NCBI RefSeq assembly: GCF_021462415.1 | Contig: NZ_JAKEDS010000005.1 | Span: forward strand, 92,249-156,248 | Source: Rhodohalobacter sp. 614A | GTDB lineage: Bacteria; Bacteroidota; Rhodothermia; Balneolales; Balneolaceae | Direction: 5' to 3' | DNA length: 64,000 nt | In this document: positions 47,947 to 56,941 of the stretch, piece by piece | Numbering within the stretch: position 1 is the stretch's first letter | How the letters are laid out: the number at the start of each line of letters is the position of its first letter | Translations under genes and position numbers: made by a program | Notes under the pieces: generated by a model | The model's input: only the letters and a program-made list of their open reading frames with translations | Told to the model about the DNA's origin: nothing | The model's database searches: none

Positions 47947-50940
47947 TTAAATAGATAATTGAAGATTAAATGATACAGTTCGAGGTGTGGGATACCTGTA
48001 GTTATCATGTGTTCTGTCAAATATACTTGGAGCTACAAATTCAGGATCTAATCCCGTGTAATTTGTGAATGTGACCAAATTTTGACCTGTAACAGAAACT
48101 CTTAACCGTTGGAAAACATCACTTAATATGGTTGGCGGCAATGTATAACCAATGGTTATTTCACGAATTTTGAAAAACGAACCGTCTTCCAGCCACCGGT
48201 CAATATCACCTCTTGAGTTTCGCTGATCGGCATAAATAATTCGGGGAAAATCGGTATCAGGATTTTCCGGTGTCCAGGGCTCAATTCCACTTCTGTATCC
48301 GGAGTTGTCATCAAATCTGTCCATTACACTTCTGGGGCCGTTGAAGATATCAAAATCATAGGCACCGAATCCCTGCACTCTAAAGTCCCAGCTCTTCCAT
48401 CTTGCTGACAGATTAATTCCGTATTCGAAACTTGGCCACGGACTTCCTACAATTGTTCTGTCCGCACTTGTGATTTGGCCGTCATCATTTACATCAGCAT
48501 AGCGAATATCCCCCGGCCGGGCATTGGGCTGAATGACGTTGCCTTCACTGTTTGTATGTGCAAGAACTTCGGATTCAGATCGGAATAATCCATCCGTTTT
48601 TATCAAATAATATGTCCCAATGGGGTGGCCTATTTCGTTTATTGTTTGGCCTGTATAGAATACTGTTTGTCCATATCCAAGCTCTACAATCTCATTTTGA
48701 GTTTTTCCGAAATTCACGCCAATGGAATAGTTCAGATTCTTATCCCGAATTTCATCAGTCCAGGTTAAATCTATTTCAAAACCGGTATTTTTTAAACTTG
48801 CGGCATTTACAAATGGATTTCCGCCATCATTACCGGTCGTCATCAAAATTGGCATTTCTGTTAGAACATCCTGGGTCTCACTATTGAAGTAGCTTATTTT
48901 GGGAAGCAATCTTGCATCAAAGAGGACAGCTTCTACACCAATATTGGTTTGGGTAAGTGTTTCCCATCGCAGGTTCTGGTTAACCAGTTCAACCTGCGTG
49001 ACACCACTATGTACATTTTCACCAAAAACATATTGAGGATTTATATTCAATACACTTTGGTAATCATAGAAACCAATGTTTGAGCTTCCTAACAACCCAT
49101 AACTGGCATTTAATTTAAGATCGTCTACCCAATCAACATCAAAGAAATCTTCCTGGCTGATTCTCCATGCACCCGACACAGAAGGAAAAGCCTTCCATCG
49201 GTTATCCTCCGGCAAACGGGATGTGCCGTCATATCGCATGGTAAATTCAGCTATATAACGGTCATTATAGTTGTAATTCAATCTTCCAAAGAAAGAGAGT
49301 ATCGCCCCTTCCTGCAGCCAGCCACCGGTTCTTGCATCTGTAGTAGCTGCATCCAATAGATTGAAATACTCACCACCGGCTTCTATTACGTTTTGAGCTT
49401 CTCCCCAAATTCTTTCCTCACTAAATGTTTGATAAGACTGACCTGCAAGAGCCGTAACTTTGTGATTTGAGAATTCCTGTATCAGGGTAAGTGTATTCTC
49501 AAACAGATGAGAGTTGTAACCGCCTTTTTCAGAATAAATTCGTGAAGGTTCAAAAGGATGATTCAATGTCCAGTTGCCCTCTCTTCTTAAAAAGTCGTAA
49601 TTGTGAGAATTGTAGTCTAATCCGTAGTTAAACCTATAGTTCAGGAATGACCAATCTAATTCTAAATAGGCATTTCCCCTGATTCTCTGGTTAACGGTTG
49701 CGGCATCTTCCAGAGCTTCCCTGGCAACCGGATTGACACCAAACGTTCTTGCCCTGTTCTCATTTCCGTATCCAAATCCACCGGGATTGTTGCTGTCGTA
49801 CACCGGAATGGTTGGCAGCATTCTGGTCACATCTGCAATGGGATTTGTATTTAACTCTTGTACATCAAAATTGGTAATAGCCAAATTCTCACCTACGGTA
49901 AGAATACCACGGGTTGACTCTGTGTTTAACCTTATCCCAATTCTTTCGGATGTTGAACCAATGGTAGTACCTTCGTTTGACTGATGATTTAATGAGAGAA
50001 GGTATGTGCCCGATTCAGAACCGCCTGAAATGGTAAGATTATTATCGGTTCTGAGTGCGGTTTGGAAAGTTTCATCCTGCCAATCCGTATTGGCTTCAAA
50101 GTGATTTTGTCGTGGAACACCGGCTTCGTCATAAGCCCGGTTGTTAAATTCAATCCATGTTTCTCTGTCCATGAGATCAAATCGCGGCAGCCAGTCTCGA
50201 CTTGTAGAGCTGTTAAAGTCAATACGCATCGGACCTTCTCGCCCGCTTTTGGTTGTAATGATAACCACGCCGTTTGCCGCTCGTGATCCGTATATAGCTG
50301 CTGCAGAGGCATCCTTCAGAATTTGAATGGATTCAATATCATTCACATTAAAATCCCTGTTGGCCCGTGTGGGTACGCCATCAATAATATAGAGCGGTTC
50401 ATTATTCGTAAAATTCCCCATTCCCCTGATTTGCATAGATGGCTCTGAACCGGGCTGCCCTGTTGTTCTTACCGTAACACCGGGAACCATTCCCTGGATG
50501 GCTTCACCAAAGTTGGTGACATTCACATCACCGATATCTTCTACATTCACCGATGCAATGGAACCGGTCAAATCCCTTCTTCTTTGCTGACCGTAACCAA
50601 CAACGACAAGTTCATCGCCTACAATAGTTTCCGGACTCAATTGAACATCAATCGCTGACCGTCCATTAATTGGCACCTCAACATTTCCATAACCTATGTA
50701 GTTAAATACCAGCGTATCTGAGGGGCTGATATTGGATATTTGATAACTACCTTCCAAATCTGTAGTTGTGCCCCGCGTAGTACCTTTGAGCAAAATATTT
50801 ACGCCTGGCAGAGATTCGCCACTATCTGAATCTGTAACAACACCCGACACTGAATGCCCATTCTGTGAATAAGCTTTGTCAGGTTTCATGCCTGTTATGA
50901 TAAACAGGCAAAATAGTATGGTAACACATCTATTTATCAT
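47947..50940 (-). CDS. SusC/RagA family TonB-linked outer-membrane protein
   Basis: 997 residues: signal peptide, carboxypeptidase-like domain (~28-110; VSGVVTDSDSGESLPGVNI), plug domain with DELVVVGYGQQRRRDLTGSI and the SusC signature SAAAIYGSRAANGVVIITTK, then a 22-strand barrel ending in the aromatic-terminated SFNLQLSI. It imports oligosaccharides with TonB energy. Together with SusD it defines the locus. Two LacI-type palindromes lie 238 and 326 nt upstream of its start. Confidence 0.97.
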   Translation of the reverse strand: MINRCVTILFCLFIITGMKPDKAYSQNGHSVSGVVTDSDSGESLPGVNILLKGTTRGTTTDLEGSYQISNISPSDTLVFNYIGYGNVEVPINGRSAIDVQLSPETIVGDELVVVGYGQQRRRDLTGSIASVNVEDIGDVNVTNFGEAIQGMVPGVTVRTTGQPGSEPSMQIRGMGNFTNNEPLYIIDGVPTRANRDFNVNDIESIQILKDASAAAIYGSRAANGVVIITTKSGREGPMRIDFNSSTSRDWLPRFDLMDRETWIEFNNRAYDEAGVPRQNHFEANTDWQDETFQTALRTDNNLTISGGSESGTYLLSLNHQSNEGTTIGSTSERIGIRLNTESTRGILTVGENLAITNFDVQELNTNPIADVTRMLPTIPVYDSNNPGGFGYGNENRARTFGVNPVAREALEDAATVNQRIRGNAYLELDWSFLNYRFNYGLDYNSHNYDFLRREGNWTLNHPFEPSRIYSEKGGYNSHLFENTLTLIQEFSNHKVTALAGQSYQTFSEERIWGEAQNVIEAGGEYFNLLDAATTDARTGGWLQEGAILSFFGRLNYNYNDRYIAEFTMRYDGTSRLPEDNRWKAFPSVSGAWRISQEDFFDVDWVDDLKLNASYGLLGSSNIGFYDYQSVLNINPQYVFGENVHSGVTQVELVNQNLRWETLTQTNIGVEAVLFDARLLPKISYFNSETQDVLTEMPILMTTGNDGGNPFVNAASLKNTGFEIDLTWTDEIRDKNLNYSIGVNFGKTQNEIVELGYGQTVFYTGQTINEIGHPIGTYYLIKTDGLFRSESEVLAHTNSEGNVIQPNARPGDIRYADVNDDGQITSADRTIVGSPWPSFEYGINLSARWKSWDFRVQGFGAYDFDIFNGPRSVMDRFDDNSGYRSGIEPWTPENPDTDFPRIIYADQRNSRGDIDRWLEDGSFFKIREITIGYTLPPTILSDVFQRLRVSVTGQNLVTFTNYTGLDPEFVAPSIFDRTHDNYRYPTPRTVSFNLQLSI

Positions 50941-51177
50941 GTTGATAACCTTTTTTAATTGTGATTTTGCTTTTGCTATCTGTCGATCTGATTTCCAACT
51001 CCAATTTTTTCTGCCTCCCGGCTTATGGTGTATCTTACAGATCTATTATGCATCAGTAACTGACAAACCTCACCACTTCTCGCTTTTTCGTGTTCTTTAC
51101 CCGTGTTTGGTTTGTAAATGACCGGTTCCATGAAAGGATGTTCTATCACTTCAGGGACTGTTGCATAATTACACTTT

Positions 51178-51193
51178 CTGTTATCGTTAACAT
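51178..51193. promoter_or_regulatory. Second LacI-family operator before susC (imperfect)
   Basis: CTGTTATCGTTAACAT matches the perfect palindrome ATGTTATCGATAACAT at 14 of 16 positions. Its centre is 88 bp from the site at 51266-51281, a distance compatible with DNA looping by a LacI-family dimer pair. Confidence 0.65.
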
Positions 51194-51265
51194 ATTAAAG
51201 ACAAAGACATATCCACCCTTTATTACCATCTAATCTATCTTTGCAACCGCTTCCATTTCTATTCA

Positions 51266-51281
51266 ATGTTATCGATAACAT
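51266..51281. promoter_or_regulatory. LacI-family operator before susC
   Basis: The perfect palindrome ATGTTATCGATAACAT, identical to the site before the symporter-galK-galT unit at 32159-32174. The probable regulator is the LacI protein encoded just beyond, at 51686-52711. Confidence 0.85.
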
Positions 51282-51429
51282 CAGCTATTATTAAATAATC
51301 ACTATTTTTTTTCATTGTCAACTTTTTTTAAAAATATAACACCCATTCAAAATTACCGCATTTAAGCTGGTAAAAGCGTGTTTATTTGCTCTCTTCTTAA
51401 CTTTATAAGATTTCGTCCTAATAATGTAT

Positions 51430-51600
51430 TCATCGTTCATTATTTGTGGCAAGCAACTTTCGGGGGCTGAACGATACATTGGAAGGTTTAAATTTAAAAA
51501 GTTTCTTTAACTCTGCCGTGTTTTGGAAGCGGTATAATGACCGTATACTCGTCGATTCAGGCACGGGGGAATCCCAAAATAAATCCGGGAAAAGATACAT
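51430..51600 (-). CDS. Short unrecognised open frame downstream of lacI
   Basis: A 56-codon frame from an ATG at 51600 (begins MYLFPDLFWDSPVPE, ends KLLATNNER), 85 nt after the lacI stop on the same strand. It has no recognised similarity. It could be a chance frame or the remnant of a larger gene. I list it because it is the only uninterrupted frame of that size in the long gap in the lacI/susC direction. Confidence 0.2.
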   Translation of the reverse strand: MYLFPDLFWDSPVPESTSIRSLYRFQNTAELKKLFKFKPSNVSFSPRKLLATNNER

Positions 51601-51685
51601 CTGCAAACTCTGGCCCTTTCAAAAATAAGAACCTGAACCAAGGTATAGAATCGGCGCTTGTTGATTTTTTTCGCTCAGTACTCTC

Positions 51686-52711
51686 TCACTGTTTTTTGCA
51701 TCCACAGGATTCCCTGACAACAAGCTCCGTCAACAAATCAATGTTTTCAACTGGCTCATCTTCATTTTCAATCATCTTAATCAACTTTTGAGCCGCTCTT
51801 TTTCCCAAATCATAAGAAGGTTGTCTAACAGTAGTTAAAGGAGTTTTCATCAAAGAAGCACGTATATCATCCGAAAATCCAACAATAGCAATATCTTCGG
51901 GAATTGAAAATCCATGATTGTAAATAGCTTCCATCGCACCAAATGCCACCGGGTCGTTCATCGCAAAAACCGCTCTTGGTGGATGATCCTGATACGCTGT
52001 AAGCAATTGATCCATCGCATTATATCCACCCTTTTCACGAAAACCAGATTCAATGATTAAATCGTCATCAATCATAATGCCGTTATCATTCAGAGCTTCT
52101 TTATAGCCCCAAAGCCGCTCCTGGCTAATCTTTAGATTTAAAGGGCCTCCCAAATGGGCAATCTTTTTATATCCGTGTCCGATTAAATGATTCGTGATAT
52201 TATACGCCCCGCTACGGTCATCTACACTTACACAACTGGCCCCAATCCCTTCCACACATCGATCAAAAAAAACAAGGGCTGTATCGGATTCTACTATCCT
52301 TTTGTATAAGCTATGATCTTCAACGGTTTGAGCCGTTGAGATCAATATGCCATCAACTCTTTTGGATTTAAGCGTTTGAAGAGCTTGTTTTTCACGTTCT
52401 TCGTTCTCCGCGGAATGAGTGAGGATAAGCTGATAATTCCCTTCAAAAGTAACCTCTTCAATTCCCTGAATGGCTTCTGCAAAAAAGGAATGCGCAATTT
52501 CTGGAACAACTACCCCAATGGTATAGGATTTTTTCGAGACCAGACTTTTAGCAATGTGGTTTGGCGTGTACCCCATCTCCCTGGCCTTATTAAGAATCCT
52601 CTCTTTGGTTTTTTCATCTACATTTGAGCGGTTGTTAATCGCTCTTGAAACGGTCATTGCCGAAAGCCCCAATTCTTTAGCAATTTGTTTTAATGTTACT
52701 TCCGATCCCAA
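51686..52711 (-). CDS. LacI family transcriptional regulator of the polysaccharide locus
   Basis: 341 residues. HTH is VTLKQIAKELGLSAMTVSRAIN, hinge YTPNHIAKSLV, and sensor domain with IGVVVPEIAHSFFAEAIQGIE and IAIVGFSDD. There is no ATG between the upstream in-frame stop at 52733-52735 and the HTH, so a TTG at 52711 is the likely start (an ATT precedes it). It sits beside susC on the same strand and is divergent from glpK. It is the obvious candidate to bind the GTTATCGATAAC palindromes; no such site lies in its own promoter, so autoregulation is not evident. Confidence 0.93.
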   Translation of the reverse strand: MGSEVTLKQIAKELGLSAMTVSRAINNRSNVDEKTKERILNKAREMGYTPNHIAKSLVSKKSYTIGVVVPEIAHSFFAEAIQGIEEVTFEGNYQLILTHSAENEEREKQALQTLKSKRVDGILISTAQTVEDHSLYKRIVESDTALVFFDRCVEGIGASCVSVDDRSGAYNITNHLIGHGYKKIAHLGGPLNLKISQERLWGYKEALNDNGIMIDDDLIIESGFREKGGYNAMDQLLTAYQDHPPRAVFAMNDPVAFGAMEAIYNHGFSIPEDIAIVGFSDDIRASLMKTPLTTVRQPSYDLGKRAAQKLIKMIENEDEPVENIDLLTELVVRESCGCKKQ

Positions 52712-52964
52712 AATATTTTTTTTGGTTGTTTTTTAAATTGTTTTACAAAGTTAAGAGGAACATTCGTAAGGAAAAACAAAAAAATAAAAGAGTATGAATC
52801 ATACAGATCCAAAATCCTATTAACTCCAACTACTATGAATACTGAAACTTTTTCGTCTTTAAAAACCTTTTTTGAAATTTCTTATGGAAATTGATTTTCA
52901 AGAAGCGGTTTCACAAATTGCCTGATCAATAATTTATCATCGCTAATTAACAGGAGCCCATAAC
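52712..52964. promoter_or_regulatory. Divergent lacI/glpK promoter region
   Basis: 253 AT-rich nt. A good ribosome binding site, AGGAG, lies 8 nt before the glpK ATG, which is unusual for this genome. AAGAAGCGGTTTCA near 52900 loosely resembles a LacI-type half palindrome but is poorly symmetric. I see no copy of the GTTATCGATAAC motif. Confidence 0.45.
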
Positions 52965-54476
52965 ATGGCAAAGCAGTTCATTTTAGCTCTCGACCAGGGA
53001 ACCACCAGCTCAAGGGCTATTGTCTTCAATCATAAAGGTGAAATTGTATCTACTGCTCAAAAAGAGTTTAAACAAATTTATCCGGAAGCCGGGTGGGTTG
53101 AACACGACGGAACAGAAATTTGGTCGACCCAGGCGGGGGTTGCTACCGAAGCCATAACCAGTGCCGGGATTAGCGGTTCAAGCATAGCCGCCATCGGAAT
53201 TACCAATCAACGGGAAACTACGATGATATGGGACCGAAAAACCGGGAAACCTGTATATAACGCCATCGTTTGGCAAGACCGGCGGACATCAGAGTTTTGT
53301 GATCAACTGAAAAATGACGGATATGCCGGCAAAATCCAGGAGAAAACAGGATTGGTGATCGATTCCTATTTCTCGGGCACAAAGATTAAGTGGATTCTGG
53401 ATAATGTTGATGGAGTCAGACAACGGGCGGAAAACGGAGAGCTGGCGTTTGGAACGATGGACACGTGGCTGATCTGGAATTTTACAAATGGAGAAACCCA
53501 TGTAACGGATGTATCCAATGCCTCCCGAACCATGATTTTTAACATCCATGAGATGCAGTGGGATAAAGAACTGCTTGAAATCCTGGATATTCCCGAAAGC
53601 TTGCTGCCCGAAGTAAAATCATCCAGCGAAGAATATGCAAAAACCAATTCCACAGTGCTGAACGCCAAGGTTCCGATCGCCGGAATTGCGGGAGATCAAC
53701 AAGCGGCTCTTTTTGGCCAGCGATGTATTGAAAAAGGAATGGTAAAGAATACCTATGGCACAGGCTGTTTTATGATGATGAATACCGGTGAGAAGCCTAT
53801 CAAATCTGAAAATAACCTGTTAACCACAGTTGCCTGGAAAGTAGATGGAAAGGTTGAATACGCCCTGGAAGGAAGTATTTTCATCGCCGGAGCAGTTGTA
53901 CAATGGCTTCGGGATGAATTGGGATTGATTCGAAAATCGGCTGATGTAGAAAAACTCGCTTCCTCTGTGGAAGACAACGATGGCGTATATCTTGTGCCTG
54001 CATTTGCCGGACTGGGTGCACCCCATTGGGATCAACATGCACGGGGTACAATTGTGGGATTAACCCGTGGATCGAATTCGGGCCACATTGCACGTGCCGC
54101 TCTTGAAGGAATTGCCTACCAGGCAATGGATGTTTTGAAAGCGATGCGTTCGGACTCCGGGATTGATATCAAAGAATTACGGGTTGATGGCGGAGCTACA
54201 GCCAATGATCTTCTGATGCAATTCCAGGCAGATATCCTGCAGTCTCCGGTAATTCGCCCCAAAATTTTGGAAACCACTGCTCTTGGTGCGGCTTACCTCG
54301 CCGGGCTGGCCGTTGGTTTCTGGAAAAATCATGAAGAAATAAATGAACAGTGGAAAGAAGATCATCGTTTTGATGCGAAGATGGATAAAGATAAAGCCGA
54401 TGACTTAATTGCCGGGTGGAAAAAAGCGCTGAAGGCCACCCGGGCATGGTCCGAAAAACTGGACTTTGATGTTTAG
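52965..54476 (+). CDS. glpK: Glycerol kinase
   Basis: Phosphorylates glycerol to sn-glycerol 3-phosphate. FGGY-kinase motifs: [15 protein letters not shown] at the N-terminus, [12 protein letters not shown], and the C-terminal signature with [19 protein letters not shown]. The length of 503 is normal. It is followed by glpD after 182 nt; no glycerol facilitator gene is between them. The start is supported by AGGAG 8 nt upstream. Confidence 0.97.
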   Translation: MAKQFILALDQGTTSSRAIVFNHKGEIVSTAQKEFKQIYPEAGWVEHDGTEIWSTQAGVATEAITSAGISGSSIAAIGITNQRETTMIWDRKTGKPVYNAIVWQDRRTSEFCDQLKNDGYAGKIQEKTGLVIDSYFSGTKIKWILDNVDGVRQRAENGELAFGTMDTWLIWNFTNGETHVTDVSNASRTMIFNIHEMQWDKELLEILDIPESLLPEVKSSSEEYAKTNSTVLNAKVPIAGIAGDQQAALFGQRCIEKGMVKNTYGTGCFMMMNTGEKPIKSENNLLTTVAWKVDGKVEYALEGSIFIAGAVVQWLRDELGLIRKSADVEKLASSVEDNDGVYLVPAFAGLGAPHWDQHARGTIVGLTRGSNSGHIARAALEGIAYQAMDVLKAMRSDSGIDIKELRVDGGATANDLLMQFQADILQSPVIRPKILETTALGAAYLAGLAVGFWKNHEEINEQWKEDHRFDAKMDKDKADDLIAGWKKALKATRAWSEKLDFDV

Positions 54477-54489
54477 CTTATTCTTTCTC

Positions 54490-54594
54490 GTTCCGAAGCT
54501 CTGCTTTGGCACAATTGGTGTAAAGCTTCGATTCATGAAAGGAAGCAGCACTTCCGATTATTCCGCCCTAAGCAGAGCTTAGGACGGAGAATAA
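54490..54594. repeat. Inverted pair of REP-like palindromes between glpK and glpD
   Basis: Unit 1 (54490-54512) is an imperfect hairpin GTTCCGAAGC-TCT-GCTTTGGCAC. Unit 2 (54558-54594) is a longer hairpin with arms TTATTCCGCCCTAAGC and GCTTAGGACGGAGAATAA, loop AGA, and a 2-nt bulge. The cores AAGCTCTGCTT (54496) and AAGCAGAGCTT (54570) are exact reverse complements, so the units are two copies of one family in opposite orientation. No T-run follows, so this is not a simple terminator. Hairpins in this position could set the glpK/glpD ratio. Confidence 0.7.
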
Positions 54595-54658
54595 CTCATT
54601 TCATCCCGGGCAGAAACCCAGGATACACACAAAACTTTTATTAGTAAATCAATCAACC

Positions 54659-56227
54659 ATGCTCCTAAACAGAGAAGAAATGTTAAAAACCGCCAAAGAA
54701 AAGGCGGGATATTTTGATGTAATTATAATTGGTGGTGGCGCAACAGGCCTTGGTGTTGCTGTGGATTCTGCCACACGAGGCTACAGCACTTTGCTGCTTG
54801 AACAGCACGATTTCTCAAAAGGAACATCCAGCCGTTCTACAAAATTGGTCCACGGTGGAGTTCGCTATTTACAGCAGGGAAATGTTTCTTTGGTTCTGGA
54901 AGCTCTCCGCGAAAGAGGACTACTGATTCAAAACGCACCTCATCTCGTTCATAATCAATCCTTTATTGTACCTAATTACGACTGGTGGGAAGGTCCTTTT
55001 TATGGAGTGGGCATGAAAGTGTACGATATGCTGGCAGGCAAACTTGGCCTCGGTCCATCTAAACATTTGGATCTCGAAGAAACCATTGAGCGTCTTCCCA
55101 CTCTTGAACGTGACGGCTTGCGAGGTGGCGTCATCTACTACGATGGTCAATTTGACGATTCCCGTCTTGCCATAAACCTGGTGCAAACTGCCGCTGATCA
55201 TGATGCGACTCTCATTAATTATGCAAAAGTCACCGGCCTTCTAAAATCCAACAGCATGGTAGATGGAGTTAAAGTTGAGGATCAACTCACCGGAGAAAAC
55301 TTCGAAATTAACGGCCGGGTTGTGGTGAATGCAACAGGCGTATTTACAGACGGAATTCTCAAAATGGATAATCCGGATGCCGGCAATATTATTGCACCCA
55401 GCCAGGGTGTGCACCTGGTAATCGACAAGGAGTTTTCTCCGGGCGAATCTGCTATTATGGTTCCTCATACGGATGATGGACGAGTTCTTTTCGCCGTTCC
55501 ATGGAATGGAAAAATCGTAATTGGTACTACCGATACGCTTGTTGATGAACCATCACTGGAACCCAAAGCCCAGGAAGATGAAATCGAGTTTATTCTGAAA
55601 CATGCCTCTCAATATCTCACTGGAAATCCCACCCGAAAAGACGTTCGCAGTGTTTTCGCAGGATTGCGTCCGCTTGTAAAAGCAGGTGACGGTAAAGACA
55701 CAGCCTCCATTTCCCGGGACCATTCTTTGATGATTTCTGATTCCGGATTGGTAACGATTGCCGGAGGTAAATGGACCACCTATCGTAAAATGGCCCAAGA
55801 CACCGTTGACCAAGCTGCAACTGTGGCCGGATTAAACGTACAGGAATGTGTTACGGAGCATCTTCGAATTCACGGCTGGCTCAAAAATATTGATCCGGAT
55901 GATCCGCTTCATCACTATGGATCGGATCGCGTGGAAATCAACAAGCTCATCAAAGAAAATGTAGAACTTGGCAAAAAACTTCATGAGCGATTGCCCTATT
56001 TAAAAGCAGAAGTTGTGTGGGGCGTTAGAAATGAAATGGCAATGACGGTTGAGGATATTCTTGCCCGAAGAACACGCGCGCTCCTTCTCGATGCAAAAGC
56101 CAGTGTAGCAATGGTTCCTGAAGTTGCCAGACTAATGGCAGAAGAAATGGGACATGATCAAGCCTGGATTGATGAACAGATAGAAATGTACCAGGAAATT
56201 GCCGCATCTTACATCTTATCAGAATGA
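54659..56227 (+). CDS. glpD: Glycerol-3-phosphate dehydrogenase (FAD-dependent, aerobic type)
   Basis: Oxidises glycerol 3-phosphate to dihydroxyacetone phosphate at the membrane, passing electrons to quinone. The FAD-binding DVIIIGGGATGLGVAVDSATRG, the signature GTSSRSTKLVHGGVRYLQQG and the conserved GGKWTTYRKMAQD are present. 522 residues from the ATG at 54659; a second Met at residue 8 lies closer to the Rossmann fold. The stop overlaps the next start by 4 nt. Confidence 0.96.
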   Translation: MLLNREEMLKTAKEKAGYFDVIIIGGGATGLGVAVDSATRGYSTLLLEQHDFSKGTSSRSTKLVHGGVRYLQQGNVSLVLEALRERGLLIQNAPHLVHNQSFIVPNYDWWEGPFYGVGMKVYDMLAGKLGLGPSKHLDLEETIERLPTLERDGLRGGVIYYDGQFDDSRLAINLVQTAADHDATLINYAKVTGLLKSNSMVDGVKVEDQLTGENFEINGRVVVNATGVFTDGILKMDNPDAGNIIAPSQGVHLVIDKEFSPGESAIMVPHTDDGRVLFAVPWNGKIVIGTTDTLVDEPSLEPKAQEDEIEFILKHASQYLTGNPTRKDVRSVFAGLRPLVKAGDGKDTASISRDHSLMISDSGLVTIAGGKWTTYRKMAQDTVDQAATVAGLNVQECVTEHLRIHGWLKNIDPDDPLHHYGSDRVEINKLIKENVELGKKLHERLPYLKAEVVWGVRNEMAMTVEDILARRTRALLLDAKASVAMVPEVARLMAEEMGHDQAWIDEQIEMYQEIAASYILSE

Positions 56228-56940
56228 CGCGAGACAAGAATGTTGTAGAAGCCCTCAAAAAAATAGCCGATTCCAAAATAGCGGAACATAGTGCACGCTT
56301 CTTCAAATCCGGTCCGGGGGAATATGGAGAAGGTGACCAATTCCTTGGAATTCGGGTTCCGAAACAACGGGAAATCGCAAAAAAATATAAAGATCTTCCA
56401 CTCATTGAAGTGGCGAAACTTCTTCAATCGCCATTTCATGAAGTTCGTCTCACAGCTGTTTTGATTCTCGTTTACAAATATCAAAAAAACAAAAACTTTG
56501 AAGACCGAGAGGACATCTACCACTTTTATCTGGACAACCTCAAAGGTGTGAATAACTGGGATTTGGTCGATTCATCCGCAAAATATATTGCCGGACATTT
56601 TCTGTTTGAATACAATGAAGATCGATCGATTTTATATCAACTCTCTGATTCGGATGATCTCTGGGAACGAAGAATAGCCATTATGACCACTTTCTACTTT
56701 GTGGATCAGGGCGATTTTGATCTGACTCTTGAACTCGCTGAAAAGTATCTTGATGCTCCGGAAGATCTGATTCACAAAGCAACCGGCTGGATGTTGAGGG
56801 AAATCGGCAAACAGGATGAAGTCCTGCTAAGAAATTTCCTTGACAATCACTACCAAAACATGCCACGAACGATGTTGCGATATGCTATGGAAAAGCTGGA
56901 TGAACCAGTTAGACAATTGTATTTACAAGGAAAGGTTTGA
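56224..56940 (+). CDS. DNA alkylation repair protein, AlkD-like
   Basis: A 238-residue all-helical HEAT-like repeat protein. FLGIRVPKQREIAKKYK, LQSPFHEVRLTAVLILVYKY, NWDLVDSSAKYI and the C-terminal HKATGWMLREIGK with MPRTMLRYAMEKL are AlkD family motifs. AlkD excises positively charged alkylated bases such as 7-methylguanine and 3-methyladenine. ATGA overlap with glpD means translation is coupled to a metabolic gene; the functional reason is unclear. Confidence 0.9.
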   Translation: MTRDKNVVEALKKIADSKIAEHSARFFKSGPGEYGEGDQFLGIRVPKQREIAKKYKDLPLIEVAKLLQSPFHEVRLTAVLILVYKYQKNKNFEDREDIYHFYLDNLKGVNNWDLVDSSAKYIAGHFLFEYNEDRSILYQLSDSDDLWERRIAIMTTFYFVDQGDFDLTLELAEKYLDAPEDLIHKATGWMLREIGKQDEVLLRNFLDNHYQNMPRTMLRYAMEKLDEPVRQLYLQGKV

Positions 56941-56941
56941 T

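Larger units (their letters stand above)
50941..51685. promoter_or_regulatory. susC upstream region between lacI and susC
   Basis: These 745 nt have no confident gene. They hold two palindromes (51178-51193 and 51266-51281) that probably control susC, and a third LacI-like sequence, TTGCAACCGCTTCCAT (51241-51256), matching the amino-sugar operator at 13 of 16 positions. A 56-codon frame on the minus strand at 51430-51600 is described separately. The remainder is AT-rich with T-tracts. Confidence 0.65.

Noticed and set aside
51446..51628. A 60-codon plus-strand frame in the lacI-susC gap
   Set aside because: It starts with GTG, has no similarity and overlaps the opposite-strand short frame; nothing supports it.
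52895..52915. LacI-type operator before glpK
   Set aside because: Only a short core (GCGG with flanking A/T) is symmetric; arms do not pair well and it does not match either operator family in the window.
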